Assembly: GCA_002011085.2 (NCBI GenBank)
Contig: MTMB02000001.1
Location: 1,215,627-1,279,626 of the forward strand
DNA from: Candidatus Geothermarchaeum rappei
Lineage (GTDB): Archaea > Thermoproteota > Nitrososphaeria > Geothermarchaeales > JDFR-13
Direction: 5' to 3'
Length of the DNA: 64,000 nucleotides
Position numbers and translations under genes: made by a program. The stretch's first letter is position 1. The number at the start of each line of letters is the position of its first letter. The notes under the pieces are model-generated. The model did not search any database. It had not been told where the DNA came from and worked only from the letters and a program-made list of their open reading frames with translations. Below are positions 47,880 to 57,632 of this stretch, piece by piece.

Positions 47880-48929
47880 CTATCGTATCTCAACCTTATA
47901 TATGGATCCACTTATCTTCTCAATAGTATACTCTACCCCAAGTATCTTTTCAACTACATATAGGGCTGACTCCATATGCCTGGTAAACTCAGATACAGTA
48001 TAGACGCCTCCCCCCTCTGACAAAGCCATAAATGGAATTATCATGTCTCCAACATACCTATCTAAAACAGCGCCCGACTTTAGCCATCCCAAGAACCTCT
48101 TTGCAGCATCCTCCCCAACCTTCTCCGCAGGCTTACCCCTCTCCCCAATTGAGTCGCCTCCACAGTATAGTCCCTCACTATGCCTAGCAACAACTAAGAT
48201 GCTGGTCCCGGGCCCACCAGCCTTGTCATGGGGGACATGCTCCTTCTCAACCTTAATTATGTTCTCCAGATCCCTTAACCCAGATCTTAAGACTGTTTTT
48301 AAAGCTGCATCAGCCTGTCTATGAATAATATGTTGAGGCAGTCTGGACACCACACTCCTAATTAAGACCTCATCCAGACCTCCTCTATCCAATAGCTTAA
48401 CACGGTCCAGCATTCCTGAAGGCACTACCCTCAGCCTTACCTTACCCCCACCAACAGGGTAATATCCCCTCTTAAGAACGTCTATATGGATAACTGGGCC
48501 AAATTTCTTGATGATGCTTGTATAGACATATCTCATGTAATCAATGGTGGGGCTCCACTTAACGTCAGTGCCTCCTATCAACGTTATCTCAGACTCGGAA
48601 TCCGCTAATACAAGGGCCGGGACTAGAGACTGCATTACAAGAGATATGCTTCCAGCAGTACCTATATCATAGGTGAGCCTACCAGGCTTGGGGCCGTCAA
48701 GCCTTATAACGACCTCAGTAGAACCTATTCGGAGGCCCTCGATTGACCCTCCAAAAATCATCTGTAGAATCTTTAGAGAAGAAAGGTGTTGGGGCCTTAG
48801 ACCCGGATTGGGTCTATTGGCCCGGATATTAACTACCCTAACGGTTTTACCAGTTGCTGCAGCCAACGCCGCCGAATACCTAAGTATCTGTCCACCGCCT
48901 TCTCCAAAAGCCCCATCTATCAGGATCAT
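47880..48929 (-). CDS. rtcA: RNA 3'-terminal phosphate cyclase
   Basis: 349 residues. [45 protein letters not shown] and the C-terminal [18 protein letters not shown] whose histidine accepts AMP. It makes 2',3'-cyclic phosphate at RNA ends. Its ATG overlaps the aIF5A stop (ATGA). RtcA with archease in one region suggests RNA repair or tRNA-splicing support; RtcB itself is elsewhere. Confidence 0.95.
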   Translation of the reverse strand: MILIDGAFGEGGGQILRYSAALAAATGKTVRVVNIRANRPNPGLRPQHLSSLKILQMIFGGSIEGLRIGSTEVVIRLDGPKPGRLTYDIGTAGSISLVMQSLVPALVLADSESEITLIGGTDVKWSPTIDYMRYVYTSIIKKFGPVIHIDVLKRGYYPVGGGKVRLRVVPSGMLDRVKLLDRGGLDEVLIRSVVSRLPQHIIHRQADAALKTVLRSGLRDLENIIKVEKEHVPHDKAGGPGTSILVVARHSEGLYCGGDSIGERGKPAEKVGEDAAKRFLGWLKSGAVLDRYVGDMIIPFMALSEGGGVYTVSEFTRHMESALYVVEKILGVEYTIEKISGSIYKVEIR

Positions 48930-49318
48930 TTTATACGTACAATCCTCTTCCTACCCATTATCTCCCAATACTCGACGTTTACACCAGGCTCCAACTTCTC
49001 CCGGAGCTTCTCATCCTCCGGCATCTCAGTCTCGAAAGTCTCGTATGTCTCCAGGTCCATGAGCTGCACCGTATCCATGATAGCCACAACCTGCGCGCTT
49101 CTCTTATTGATTATCGGTATCTCAATATGGGTATCCACGGGGCCTACTAGGCTCCTCTTCACGCCGTCGAATAGCCCTATTGCAACGACCCTAGCCTTAG
49201 CTGACCCATGTTTCCCTGGCTTCGACTTCTCTATAGAGACTACCTTACATGGCTCGCCATCTATAATGACGAGATTACCTGGTTTAAGGGAACCTAATTC
49301 ACCTGGTCTAGTGCTCAA
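48926..49318 (-). CDS. eif5a: translation factor aIF5A (hypusine-containing)
   Basis: About 130 residues beginning [27 protein letters not shown]. The start is probably TTG at 49318, six bases after GAGGTGAT; ATG at 49324 is an alternative. The modification site is the lysine in [18 protein letters not shown]-terminal SH3-like and C-terminal OB domains, the latter with [17 protein letters not shown]. It helps stalled peptide-bond formation. Confidence 0.95.
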   Translation of the reverse strand: MSTRPGELGSLKPGNLVIIDGEPCKVVSIEKSKPGKHGSAKARVVAIGLFDGVKRSLVGPVDTHIEIPIINKRSAQVVAIMDTVQLMDLETYETFETEMPEDEKLREKLEPGVNVEYWEIMGRKRIVRIK

Positions 49319-49435
49319 CAACATCACCTCTCTATATATAAAGTAAACTACTATTATATGAAATTATTAAACCCATAATTAATTAGTCCAGTTAGATGAT
49401 AATTTATTGTGTTGAGGTGTTGGGAAGGGATTGCC

Positions 49436-50287
49436 ATGCAGATAAAAACTGCTGGAATGGTTGTAGATGAAAAGAATCCTAGAAGCCCATACATAGCCTC
49501 GGATATAATAAACGACCTTCTCTCCAACAATATCGATGTAGTCGTATATCCCCCCACCAAGTTTACCGATAATAATGTAAGGCTGGTGGATAGCATTCAA
49601 GACGTCACTGGAGACATAGTGTTCTCTGTGGGTGGAGATGGGACAATTCTAAGGACATTTCTCTTCCTAAAAGACAAGGATACCCCTGTTATGGGGATTG
49701 GCCTTGGCGAAAAAAACTTCCTCTCATCTGTTACATGGGAGAACTATAAAATTGGGGTACAGAGGATATTGGATGGAAAAGTGTATATAAAGCAAGAGAT
49801 GAGGTTGGATGTCGAGATAGAGGGTTATAATAAGCTTAGCTTACCCCCGATTCTCAATGACGCTGTATTGGCTACGGCCACCTTAGGCAAGACTATATAT
49901 GCCTATGTAGCCCTCCTAGAGGATGAGGGAGAAATAGATCTATGGAGTGGAAAATGCGATGGAGTAATAATATCCACGCCCATTGGATCCACGGCATATT
50001 CATATGCCGCGGGCGGCCCAGTTATAGACACTGACTTGGAGAGTATCGTCGTAACTCCCTTGCTGCCAGTGGATAGGAAGCCCATTATAGTAATGAAGCC
50101 GGAGAGAAAGCTGGTTATATGGGCTTCTAGAAAGAGGAATAAACCAATACTTGTTTTAGATGGGCAGATAAAGATAGGGTTGGACTGGGAGGATAAAGTA
50201 GTTATAAAGAAGTCTGAGAACTATGCGAACTTCGTCGTGATAGATAAAAGGATGAGTATTTCGAGGATGGTAAAGGCGTCGAGATGA
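49436..50287 (+). CDS. nadK: NAD kinase
   Basis: 283 residues from the ATG at 49436, with GGGAAGGG upstream. FSVGGDGTILRTFLFLKDKDTPVMGIGLG is the GGDG motif, followed by LNDAVL and STPIGSTAYSYAAGGPV. It makes NADP. Its stop region overlaps the Nob1 start by four bases (ATGA). Confidence 0.95.
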   Translation: MQIKTAGMVVDEKNPRSPYIASDIINDLLSNNIDVVVYPPTKFTDNNVRLVDSIQDVTGDIVFSVGGDGTILRTFLFLKDKDTPVMGIGLGEKNFLSSVTWENYKIGVQRILDGKVYIKQEMRLDVEIEGYNKLSLPPILNDAVLATATLGKTIYAYVALLEDEGEIDLWSGKCDGVIISTPIGSTAYSYAAGGPVIDTDLESIVVTPLLPVDRKPIIVMKPERKLVIWASRKRNKPILVLDGQIKIGLDWEDKVVIKKSENYANFVVIDKRMSISRMVKASR

Positions 50288-50790
50288 AGAAGATCTATAT
50301 CATAGATACAACGGCATTGATATCCTGGCGTCTACCAACTGGAGAGACTGTTGTCACCTGCCCCCATGCAGTATCAGAAGCTAAAGGAGAGTTGACGGAA
50401 GCTATAATAGAGGCATATTTACACACTGGAAAACTAGATATTCAAGAGCCTGAGGATGCTTATATTAAGGAGGCTGTAGAAGCCGCTAAGGAAACAGGTG
50501 ATTTGACCAGGCTTTCTGAGACGGATATCCATGTCATCGCCCTAGCGATAAAATATTTGGAGGAGGGTTATACGCCGATAGTCGTCACAGACGACTATTC
50601 AATACAGAATATACTGAATACCTTAGGAATAGAGTATACGAGTTATTATAGAAGAATTAGAACCCCGATAAAATGGGTAATGATATGTAAACAATGTGGA
50701 AAAACCTATCCCCCAGAAACCACGCTAGAGAAATGCGGGGAATGCGGTGGAGAAATCGTGAGGAGAAAAGCTAGATCCTCGGATAACTGA
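50284..50790 (+). CDS. nob1: Nob1-like endoribonuclease (PIN plus zinc ribbon)
   Basis: 168 residues. PIN domain with IIDTTALISW, an acidic TETDIH-like SETDIHVIALAIKYLEEGYTPIVVTDDYSI, then the zinc ribbon CKQCGKTYPPETTLEKCGECGGEI. Nob1 cuts the 3' end of pre-16S rRNA late in small-subunit assembly. It is coupled to nadK by an ATGA overlap. Confidence 0.93.
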   Translation: MKKIYIIDTTALISWRLPTGETVVTCPHAVSEAKGELTEAIIEAYLHTGKLDIQEPEDAYIKEAVEAAKETGDLTRLSETDIHVIALAIKYLEEGYTPIVVTDDYSIQNILNTLGIEYTSYYRRIRTPIKWVMICKQCGKTYPPETTLEKCGECGGEIVRRKARSSDN

Positions 50791-50897
50791 CTATTGGTAT
50801 ATTAGGATATACTGCTGGAGAATACTTTCACTAAACCGGCTCACCCCATGCCGATGATAATTCTAATAAAAATATAGTGCTTAGGATAATAATAGTG

Positions 50898-52076
50898 ATG
50901 ATGACCGTTAGAAAAAGCGTGTTTAAAGACCCGAATAAACTGTCTTTGTCATATATACCCCAGAGGATCCCGCATAGGGAGACTAAGCTACAGCAACTAA
51001 AGGACTATTTCGATGGGGTCCTCAACGGGGAGATAAACTATGAGCATGTATTTATAATTGGAAACTCGGGTACGGGTAAGACGCTTGTAGCCCGTCATCT
51101 AGAGAGATATGTGAGAGATAAAGCAGGGAATAAGGTTATACCGATATATGTAAACTGTAGGCTTGAGAGGAGTCCAGGCAATATAATTAGGAAAATGATA
51201 AATAGCGTGACGATGAACACCGTGTCCAGGGGATACTCTCTTGAAGAGATATATAACGCCTTCCTAAGACACTTGTCAGATGGAGATATTAAGGCTCTCC
51301 TAATCCTGGATGACTCAGACCATCTCTTTGACAACCACAAGGACTTCATATATAAGCTTAGTAGGGCGGAGGAGGCTTCTCCCGAGTTCATGAGCAGGCT
51401 CTCACTATTGTTTATAGTCCATAGAGACGATATCTTCAGCAAATTGGATCCATGGACATCCGCAGGTCTACATAAGAACGTGGTTTATTTCGAGGACTAT
51501 ACCTATAATGAGCTGCTTGACATCCTTGTAATACGTAGTCAAGAGGCGTTTTACGAGGAATCCATATTATTTGAGACGCTTCAAGTCGCTGCGGATACGG
51601 CTACAGCCTATAACTTCAACGCTAGATACGCCATTGAACTACTATATAAAGCGGGGCTTATAGCCGATAGACGGAGGGAGAAGATCGTTAAACCCGAGCA
51701 TGTCCGGCTAGCAAGGAATGAGACACCGCCTTCATTCTCACTTGAGGAGCTGAAGGGGCTTCAGCTACATGAGAAGATACTCCTGTACTCGATAGCCGAG
51801 TTATTATCCTCAAGCGGCAGATCTTTTGTAACCACAGGCGAAGTTGAGAAGAGATATAGAGAAAATGCGGTTTATTTCCATGTTAAACCAGTGGGGCATA
51901 CATGGCTTTGGAAAATGATAAATGTATTATCGACATTTGGACTAATATCTAAAAGGCGTTCGGGCGCTGGCCAGAGGGGAAAAACCACCTTAATCGGCCT
52001 ACCCTCCTTCCCAGCAAACTTGCTTATAAAGAGTCTCCTAGAGATGATACGAGATGAGAGGAGGGCAGAGGTCTGA
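50898..52076 (+). CDS. cdc6: Cdc6/Orc1 replication initiator
   Basis: 392 residues. SYIPQRIPHRETKLQQLKDYF, Walker A IIGNSGTGKTLVARHL, Walker B LLILDDSDHLF, sensor LLFIVHRDD and a C-terminal winged helix (TGEVEKRYRENAVYFHVKPVGHTWLWKMINVLSTFGLI). It binds origins and loads MCM. The intergenic stretches around it are short (about 107 bases upstream), and I see no ORB-type repeat, so an origin here is not supported. Alternative starts: GTG at 50877 or ATG at 50901. Confidence 0.94.
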   Translation: MMTVRKSVFKDPNKLSLSYIPQRIPHRETKLQQLKDYFDGVLNGEINYEHVFIIGNSGTGKTLVARHLERYVRDKAGNKVIPIYVNCRLERSPGNIIRKMINSVTMNTVSRGYSLEEIYNAFLRHLSDGDIKALLILDDSDHLFDNHKDFIYKLSRAEEASPEFMSRLSLLFIVHRDDIFSKLDPWTSAGLHKNVVYFEDYTYNELLDILVIRSQEAFYEESILFETLQVAADTATAYNFNARYAIELLYKAGLIADRRREKIVKPEHVRLARNETPPSFSLEELKGLQLHEKILLYSIAELLSSSGRSFVTTGEVEKRYRENAVYFHVKPVGHTWLWKMINVLSTFGLISKRRSGAGQRGKTTLIGLPSFPANLLIKSLLEMIRDERRAEV

Positions 52077-52089
52077 TCCTCCATTGGAG

Positions 52090-52353
52090 ATGGAGAAGGT
52101 TTTTTATTCTAGACCCGCTATACGCATACTTTTCCATTTAATAGAAAATGGTATGGAGACGGAGACGAGGTTGATGCATGTCTCCAGATCAAACCATAAA
52201 AACTTCAATAGGCATATCAATAGACTCTCCTCAATGGGGCTGGTGGAGAAGAAGAGGCTTGGGAGGATAGTAGTTATAAGGCTTAGAGAAGATTCCGAGG
52301 CGCTTGATAAGATTATAAACACATATAAAATCTGGAAAGAGAGTGATAAGTAA
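52090..52353 (+). CDS. small winged-helix DNA-binding protein
   Basis: 87 residues from the ATG at 52090, which lies 14 bases after the cdc6 stop; a longer reading from 52054 overlaps cdc6. SRPAIRILFHLIENGMETETRLMHVSRSNHKNFNRHINRLSSMGLVEKKRLGRIVVIRL has the recognition-helix and wing layout of MarR/ArsR-like winged helices, followed by a short helix. No metal or ligand residues recognised. Sharing strand and operon with cdc6, it may regulate or accompany the initiator; no function is known. Confidence 0.75.
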   Translation: MEKVFYSRPAIRILFHLIENGMETETRLMHVSRSNHKNFNRHINRLSSMGLVEKKRLGRIVVIRLREDSEALDKIINTYKIWKESDK

Positions 52354-52359
52354 TAGATT

Positions 52360-52725
52360 TTAGTGTAATGCTTGGTCTAGCATGGTTCTCTGTGTATCAT
52401 AATAACGCTTTACAACATCTTCTCTAGACATACATGTACTGCATATACATGACCCGGCATCCCTTTTACATACATCTTTATAACTACACTCGTCACACTC
52501 AACATCCATACCACATATGAAACAGCGTATATCGGGGACGAGAATCAACCCCATTTTAATAAGTATTCTATTCATAGCATCTAAAGCCGACTTATCAGAT
52601 ACGACAAAACCCTGTTGCCTAACATAACGGACTCCCTTAATCCCAACTATCTCCTTAAACCGATCCCCAAGTCTACGGGGAATCTGGAAAGGCACTCCAT
52701 ATCTTATCTTCATATACTGAACCAT
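52360..52725 (-). CDS. cysteine-rich protein of unknown function, in the RFC operon
   Basis: 121 residues. The N-terminal 60 residues hold IRYGVPFQIPRRLGDRFKEIVGIKGVRY, then a C-terminal cysteine cluster: RCFICG, CDECS, C in KDVC, C in AGSC, IC and STC, nine cysteines in about 35 residues, suggesting two zinc sites or an Fe-S cluster. I do not recognise the family. It begins 14 bases downstream of RFC large, preceded by GGTGG, so it is probably cotranscribed with the clamp loader. The N-terminal part hints at a small DNA- or RNA-binding fold. Confidence 0.7.
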   Translation of the reverse strand: MVQYMKIRYGVPFQIPRRLGDRFKEIVGIKGVRYVRQQGFVVSDKSALDAMNRILIKMGLILVPDIRCFICGMDVECDECSYKDVCKRDAGSCICSTCMSREDVVKRYYDTQRTMLDQALH

Positions 52726-52738
52726 TTTTCAAACCACC

Positions 52739-53947
52739 TTACCACGTGACCCCATATCCACCTTTTTTACATAACTTAGTGAGACTGGGATATTCATCCT
52801 CCTTAAGATAGCCACATACATATGGAAAGACCTCCAAAACAAATTTCCTATATGAACAGTGCAGCCTACCCTTTAGATACGTGTTGTAAAGGTTGTTTAA
52901 CTCCTCCCTAGCACCCCTATTTAATATGAAGAGGCGTAGCCTATACTGGGGGATACGTCCATCATATATTGCACCAGCCCTATTAGCGGAGTAGATAAGC
53001 CATGGAAGCAGCATATTAATGTATCTGAAGAGTGAGAAATACCTCTTTTTATTCATTCTACCAAATAGTATATCGAGTTTGGACCATTCCCCTAACAACC
53101 TTATCTTTTCCTCTAGAGAGATTGAGCCGCTTCTAAGTATCATATCGAAGTATGCATAGAAGACGTCCTCTATCTGGCTGGAGTTGGAGTTAAGCAGATT
53201 CCTTATCTCTGTTATTGAGAGGCTGCTTGATAACCTCTTCATCAAGATATCGAAGGGAAGGTTTTCCATAGGCGTTGAAACAAACTCTATATCTACTCCT
53301 GCAGCCGCTTCCTGAAGAAGATTGACCGCCAGCCGTGCATCTCCTCTTGAAGATCTAATTATCTTATCGATGATCTCATCGGAGATAGACAAGCCTTCAG
53401 AGGCTATGATCCTCCTTAAGAGGATCGAGATCTGCCTAGGTGTAAGAGGTTTAAACTCAATTACTTTAAAACTCTTCAACAATTCCTTATGTGAAGAAGG
53501 ATCAGGTACGTTGGCCGCTGCAATTATAGGCACCTCCTTCTTAGAAGCTATGTCAAGAACAGCTTTCAACCCGCCTGTGTCAGCCTTAGGATCTATACCG
53601 TCGATCTCATCGAAGAATATGAGGATATTACGTCTAACACCTCCTGAAGTGAATGAATCCAGTGTATTTGACTGCGTTAGATGCCCGACCTTGGCATATA
53701 TACTCTGTGCAGTTCTATAGTCGCTCGCATTCAACTCAACAACATGAAAACTAAGTTCATTAGCCAACGCATAAACAGCGGTGGTTTTCCCAATCCCAGG
53801 GGGGCCAGTCAACAATACGCCTGGATTGTCCCTAATCCCTCTCTGCCAATCCACAATCCATTTTAAAAGCTCCCTTTTAGCCTCTTCATTACCCACAATC
53901 TCATTTAGGACCCTAGGCCTATACTTCTCCGTCCACAACATTTTCAT
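52739..53947 (-). CDS. rfcL: replication factor C large subunit
   Basis: 402 residues. [24 protein letters not shown], Walker [16 protein letters not shown], Walker [24 protein letters not shown] sensor 2. Short for the family (400-500) because the C-terminal tail is trimmed; no PCNA-interacting QxxLxxFF box is visible at the end. It and four small subunits load PCNA. ATGA overlap with RFC small. Confidence 0.95.
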   Translation of the reverse strand: MKMLWTEKYRPRVLNEIVGNEEAKRELLKWIVDWQRGIRDNPGVLLTGPPGIGKTTAVYALANELSFHVVELNASDYRTAQSIYAKVGHLTQSNTLDSFTSGGVRRNILIFFDEIDGIDPKADTGGLKAVLDIASKKEVPIIAAANVPDPSSHKELLKSFKVIEFKPLTPRQISILLRRIIASEGLSISDEIIDKIIRSSRGDARLAVNLLQEAAAGVDIEFVSTPMENLPFDILMKRLSSSLSITEIRNLLNSNSSQIEDVFYAYFDMILRSGSISLEEKIRLLGEWSKLDILFGRMNKKRYFSLFRYINMLLPWLIYSANRAGAIYDGRIPQYRLRLFILNRGAREELNNLYNTYLKGRLHCSYRKFVLEVFPYVCGYLKEDEYPSLTKLCKKGGYGVTW

Positions 53948-54918
53948 CCAGTCCCTTTAAATGCCCCGGCTAACTCAGCCAGCATAGCGGTTAACTGAAC
54001 CTCTTCATATGCCCCCTCAGTCATCCTAAAATCATATTTAGCTAGGATCTCTGCTGTCTTTGGATTAAGGAGATTTTTCATCATAAGCTCATTTAATATA
54101 AGCTTTATAACCTCCTGACCATCTACTCCTGAAACAGCCTTAAACTCAAACAGTTTATCCACAGCCTCCTTGAACTCACCCAGCCTCAGCCTCTCTATAA
54201 TACCAGCTATTACGCCTGGCGTGACTTTACCCACTATTTCATCTACATCCCTTACCTTAGGCTTTCCACCAGACACGTTTACTACCGACTGGAGAAGATT
54301 AATGGCCCTCCTAAGATCCCCTGCCGAGACCTCATATATTCTCTCTAAGACATCATCTGCACAATCGACTTTCTCATTTTCACAGATAGACTTGAGATAT
54401 TTAATAGCCAATTCCCTTGGGATACGTTTAAATTTAAACGTTGCACATCTACTTTGAATCGGGCTAATTATTCGAGTCAAATAGTTACATATAAGTATGA
54501 ATCGCGTGGTCCTAGAGTATATCTCCATGATCCTTCTTAAGGCGGTCTGGGCCTCAGATGTCATCATATCCGCTTCATCAAGTATAACAAGCTTAAAAGG
54601 AACCTCTTTAGTAGGCGTGAAATACTGTGAAAACACCTTAACCTTCTCCCTAATTACATTAATCCCCCTTTCATCCGAGGCATTCAACTCCAGGGTATAC
54701 TCCCTCCACTTGTCTCCATATAACATTCTAGCGATAACAAGTGCAAGAGTAGTTTTACCAGTGCCAGGTGGCCCAGCAAACAGGAGGTGTGGCATCTCCT
54801 GTATATTATTCATAATATTTTTAAGGCTGGCCACCACCTCCTCCTGATCCACAACCTCTTCCAAAGTCTTTGGGCGATACTTCTCAACCCATAGTGTATC
54901 TATCCTAGAAAAGCTCAT
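53944..54918 (-). CDS. rfcS: replication factor C small subunit
   Basis: 324 residues from the ATG at 54918 ([16 protein letters not shown]), preceded by GGTG; a longer ATG at 54945 adds nine residues not usual in the family. Walker [20 protein letters not shown], Walker [20 protein letters not shown], arginine finger QSRCATFKF, sensor 2 [11 protein letters not shown]. No intein, unlike several euryarchaeal RFC genes. Confidence 0.96.
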   Translation of the reverse strand: MSFSRIDTLWVEKYRPKTLEEVVDQEEVVASLKNIMNNIQEMPHLLFAGPPGTGKTTLALVIARMLYGDKWREYTLELNASDERGINVIREKVKVFSQYFTPTKEVPFKLVILDEADMMTSEAQTALRRIMEIYSRTTRFILICNYLTRIISPIQSRCATFKFKRIPRELAIKYLKSICENEKVDCADDVLERIYEVSAGDLRRAINLLQSVVNVSGGKPKVRDVDEIVGKVTPGVIAGIIERLRLGEFKEAVDKLFEFKAVSGVDGQEVIKLILNELMMKNLLNPKTAEILAKYDFRMTEGAYEEVQLTAMLAELAGAFKGTG

Positions 54919-54945
54919 CTTTATAAACACCCCATATATTAACAC

Positions 54946-55002
54946 TACCCAGTTACATTAAAAATTATTGAATGTGGTTATAATAGTATTTATGAAGAGA
55001 GT
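54946..55002. promoter_or_regulatory. divergent promoter between rfcS and GINS
   Basis: Only 57 bases separate the two divergent genes. Minus strand: TAATATATGG and TATAAAGATG close to rfcS; plus strand: GGTTATAATAG at about 54974 followed by GAAGAGAGT before the GINS ATG. Tightly packed, so the replication genes may be controlled together. Confidence 0.4.
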
Positions 55003-55539
55003 ATGAGAATCGGTATTTCAGATCCAGAAATAGCATTATTAGATGCTGTGAAGAAGTTTGAGAAGATAAATATGAAGACGATAGATAATTTACCGCCTAT
55101 TAGATGTGCATCTACAGTCGTTTCTAGGAAGGGTAGGGGGGAGGATGTAAGGCTCCCCGTATGGCTTGCTGAATATTTGATTGAGAGGGGTAAGGTCAAT
55201 ATCTCGGAATCCTCGATAAAAATACTGACGCAGAACCTTTGGAGGGAGTTGGCTCAACCCGCTTCAAGGGCGAGTATAGCTAAGATAGATCCCCGTTTCT
55301 ATACTATTGTACATATATATGGCTTGATTTTGAAGAAGGGAGGAGTCATAGGTTCTAGACCGATGGCTAATAGGGATGATATCAGAGCCGCTATAAACAA
55401 GAGGAAGGAGGTTATAAGTAAACTGAGCAATATTGATCTTGGGATAATGGAGGATAGGCTTACTTTTGAGGAGAAGATCCTCCTAAATAAGCTTAGAACC
55501 GTTAATAGGGAGTGGGATAAGATTATTGGAGTAGATTAG
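55003..55539 (+). CDS. GINS complex subunit (Gins23-like)
   Basis: 178 residues. RLPVWLAEYLIERGKVNIS followed by NLWRELAQPASRASIAKIDPRFYTIVHIYGLILKKGG is the GINS helical core with a C-terminal acidic end. In Crenarchaeota Gins23 is encoded just before MCM, as here (one base between genes). GINS joins MCM and GAN to form the archaeal CMG-like helicase. Assignment to Gins23 rather than Gins15 rests mainly on the context. Confidence 0.82.
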   Translation: MRIGISDPEIALLDAVKKFEKINMKTIDNLPPIRCASTVVSRKGRGEDVRLPVWLAEYLIERGKVNISESSIKILTQNLWRELAQPASRASIAKIDPRFYTIVHIYGLILKKGGVIGSRPMANRDDIRAAINKRKEVISKLSNIDLGIMEDRLTFEEKILLNKLRTVNREWDKIIGVD

Positions 55540-55540
55540 T

Positions 55541-57607
55541 ATGACAGAGGAATTATCTCTAGAGGCCCGTATACTAAAGTTCTTCAAGGAATTTAGGGAT
55601 GAGCATGATAGACTAAAGTATGTCGAGATGATAAACGCTTTACCCGCGTTGGAGGATAAGGTTGTAAAGATCGATTTCAATGATTTGTTCTATTACGAGA
55701 GGGAGTTGGCTCAGGAGCTTACTGAGAATCCGTTTGAGTTCATAGATGCCGCGAAGACCGCTGTTATAGAGGTTTTAAAGGTAGAGAGGCCGCTGGATGT
55801 AATGCATATCAGTAAGGACCATATATATGTGGCGGTCTCGGGAGAAGAACCCGGTTATCCTGTGAAGCTTAGAAGCATATCCTCGAAATACATTGGGAAA
55901 TTGATTACTGTACAGGGGCTGTTGGTTAAGGTTACCCAGATTTTCAGCGTCCCAGTCAGGGCAGTCTATGAATGTAATGCATGTGGAGCGGAGATAGTCG
56001 TTGAAAGAAGAAATATATCCGAAAAGATGGGTAAACCATCTTGTCCAGAGCATAGGAGAGCATCCTGTAAACTCGTCAAGGAAAAGACTCTATTCACAGA
56101 TATACAATATGCCAGGATACAGGAGAGGCCTGATGAACTGCCTCCAGGCCAGATACCCAGGTTTATAGACGTTATATTCGAAAAACCGATGGTGGACAAG
56201 GCCTATCCAGGGGACTTCGTCAAGGTAATTGGAGTACTGGATATCAGGCAGAGACAGCGTAGAGACAGGCTTGAATACGACTTTATCCTCGTTGGAAACT
56301 ATGTAGAGAGCCGTGAGAAGGAGGCGTTTGAAGTCGTAATCACTAGAGAAGAGGAGGAAGAGATTAAGAGAGTGGCGAGGGAACCCGGTTTCTATGATAA
56401 GCTGATAAGAAGTTTTGCCCCCAGCATATATGGCTATAATGAGATTAAAGAGGCATTATTACTAAGCCTAATAGGTGGAGAGGATAAGGAGCTGAGAGAT
56501 GGGACAAAGATCAGGGGGAAGATACATATTCTGTTAGTTGGAGACCCTGGTCTAGCCAAGAGCCAATTACTTAAATACGCTGCATACATAGCTCCAAAAG
56601 GCATATACACCAGTGGCCGCGGCTCAACAGCAGCAGGGTTAACAGCTGCCGTTATTAAAGAGCCTGGTGGAGGAATGAGTCTGGAGGCGGGGGCAGTTGT
56701 CCTAGCTGACATGGGAGTATGTGCCATAGATGAGATAGATAAGATGAGGAATGAGGATAGAGTTGCCCTACACGAGGCAATGGAGCAGATGACGGTATCG
56801 ATCTCGAAAGGAGGAATAATAGCGACTCTAAACGCCAGGACGACTATAATAGCTGCTGCGAATCCCGTCGACGGCATATTTAATCCATATAAGCCTCTAG
56901 TAGCCAATATAAACCTGCCTGTAACCCTGATATCCAGGTTTGACTTGATACATACAATTAGAGACGAGTTGAGTGAAGAGAGAGATAGGAGGCTAACGGA
57001 GCACATGATCCTGGCTAGAGAAAGCGATATACCATATGAAGATACGTTTGACACGATGTTTATGAGGAAGTTCATTGCATACGCTAGGAGACTTAATGTT
57101 AAGATGACTAGGGAGGCATCTGACCTACTACAGGAATATTTTATAAATATGAGGAGACAAGCCAGTATGACTGAGGACGTAAGTTCAATCCCGATTACAC
57201 CCAGGCAGTTTGAAGCTCTTATTAGACTGGCTGAGGCGAGTGCAAGGGCGCATCTAAGGACAAAGGTTACAGAGGAAGATGCACGGATAGCTATCAATCA
57301 GATGAACCTGTATCTGAGGCAGGCCGCTATGGATATGACGACTAAGCAGGTAGACGTCACCCAGATTATGACAGGAACCCCCGCTAGAAAGGCTTCTAAG
57401 ACGTCTACAATATTGAGCGTCATCAGGGATCTAGTGAATGAAAACAATGGAGAAGCCGTTAATGAAGAGGATATAGTGGATAATGTGATTAGGAAGACGC
57501 ATATTAAGAATAGGGATGAGATCCTTGAGATAATTGATAAGCTTAAGCAGAATGGCGTAATATATGAACCTATGCCTGGGTTTTATAAACCAGTACATTC
57601 TAAATAA
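55541..57607 (+). CDS. mcm: MCM replicative helicase
   Basis: 688 residues, usual archaeal length with no intein. N-terminal zinc site CNACG...SCPEHRRASC (about residues 147-175), Walker A VGDPGLAKSQLLKY near 333, Walker B VCAIDEIDKM, ISRFDLI arginine-finger region and C-terminal winged helix (EDIVDNVIRKTHIKNRDEILEII). It unwinds DNA at forks. It is in one operon with GINS and, 25 bases downstream, Hel308. Confidence 0.97.
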   Translation: MTEELSLEARILKFFKEFRDEHDRLKYVEMINALPALEDKVVKIDFNDLFYYERELAQELTENPFEFIDAAKTAVIEVLKVERPLDVMHISKDHIYVAVSGEEPGYPVKLRSISSKYIGKLITVQGLLVKVTQIFSVPVRAVYECNACGAEIVVERRNISEKMGKPSCPEHRRASCKLVKEKTLFTDIQYARIQERPDELPPGQIPRFIDVIFEKPMVDKAYPGDFVKVIGVLDIRQRQRRDRLEYDFILVGNYVESREKEAFEVVITREEEEEIKRVAREPGFYDKLIRSFAPSIYGYNEIKEALLLSLIGGEDKELRDGTKIRGKIHILLVGDPGLAKSQLLKYAAYIAPKGIYTSGRGSTAAGLTAAVIKEPGGGMSLEAGAVVLADMGVCAIDEIDKMRNEDRVALHEAMEQMTVSISKGGIIATLNARTTIIAAANPVDGIFNPYKPLVANINLPVTLISRFDLIHTIRDELSEERDRRLTEHMILARESDIPYEDTFDTMFMRKFIAYARRLNVKMTREASDLLQEYFINMRRQASMTEDVSSIPITPRQFEALIRLAEASARAHLRTKVTEEDARIAINQMNLYLRQAAMDMTTKQVDVTQIMTGTPARKASKTSTILSVIRDLVNENNGEAVNEEDIVDNVIRKTHIKNRDEILEIIDKLKQNGVIYEPMPGFYKPVHSK

Positions 57608-57632
57608 TGGTTCTATAGTATTAGAATATTGA

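Noticed and set aside
50791-50897. Replication origin upstream of cdc6
   Set aside because: Only about 107 bases, with no ORB-like inverted elements or unwinding region clearly seen.
56434-57297. Long minus-strand open frame (287 codons) inside mcm
   Set aside because: Antisense to highly conserved MCM motifs and rich in Ser/Leu/Ile; a shadow of the real frame.
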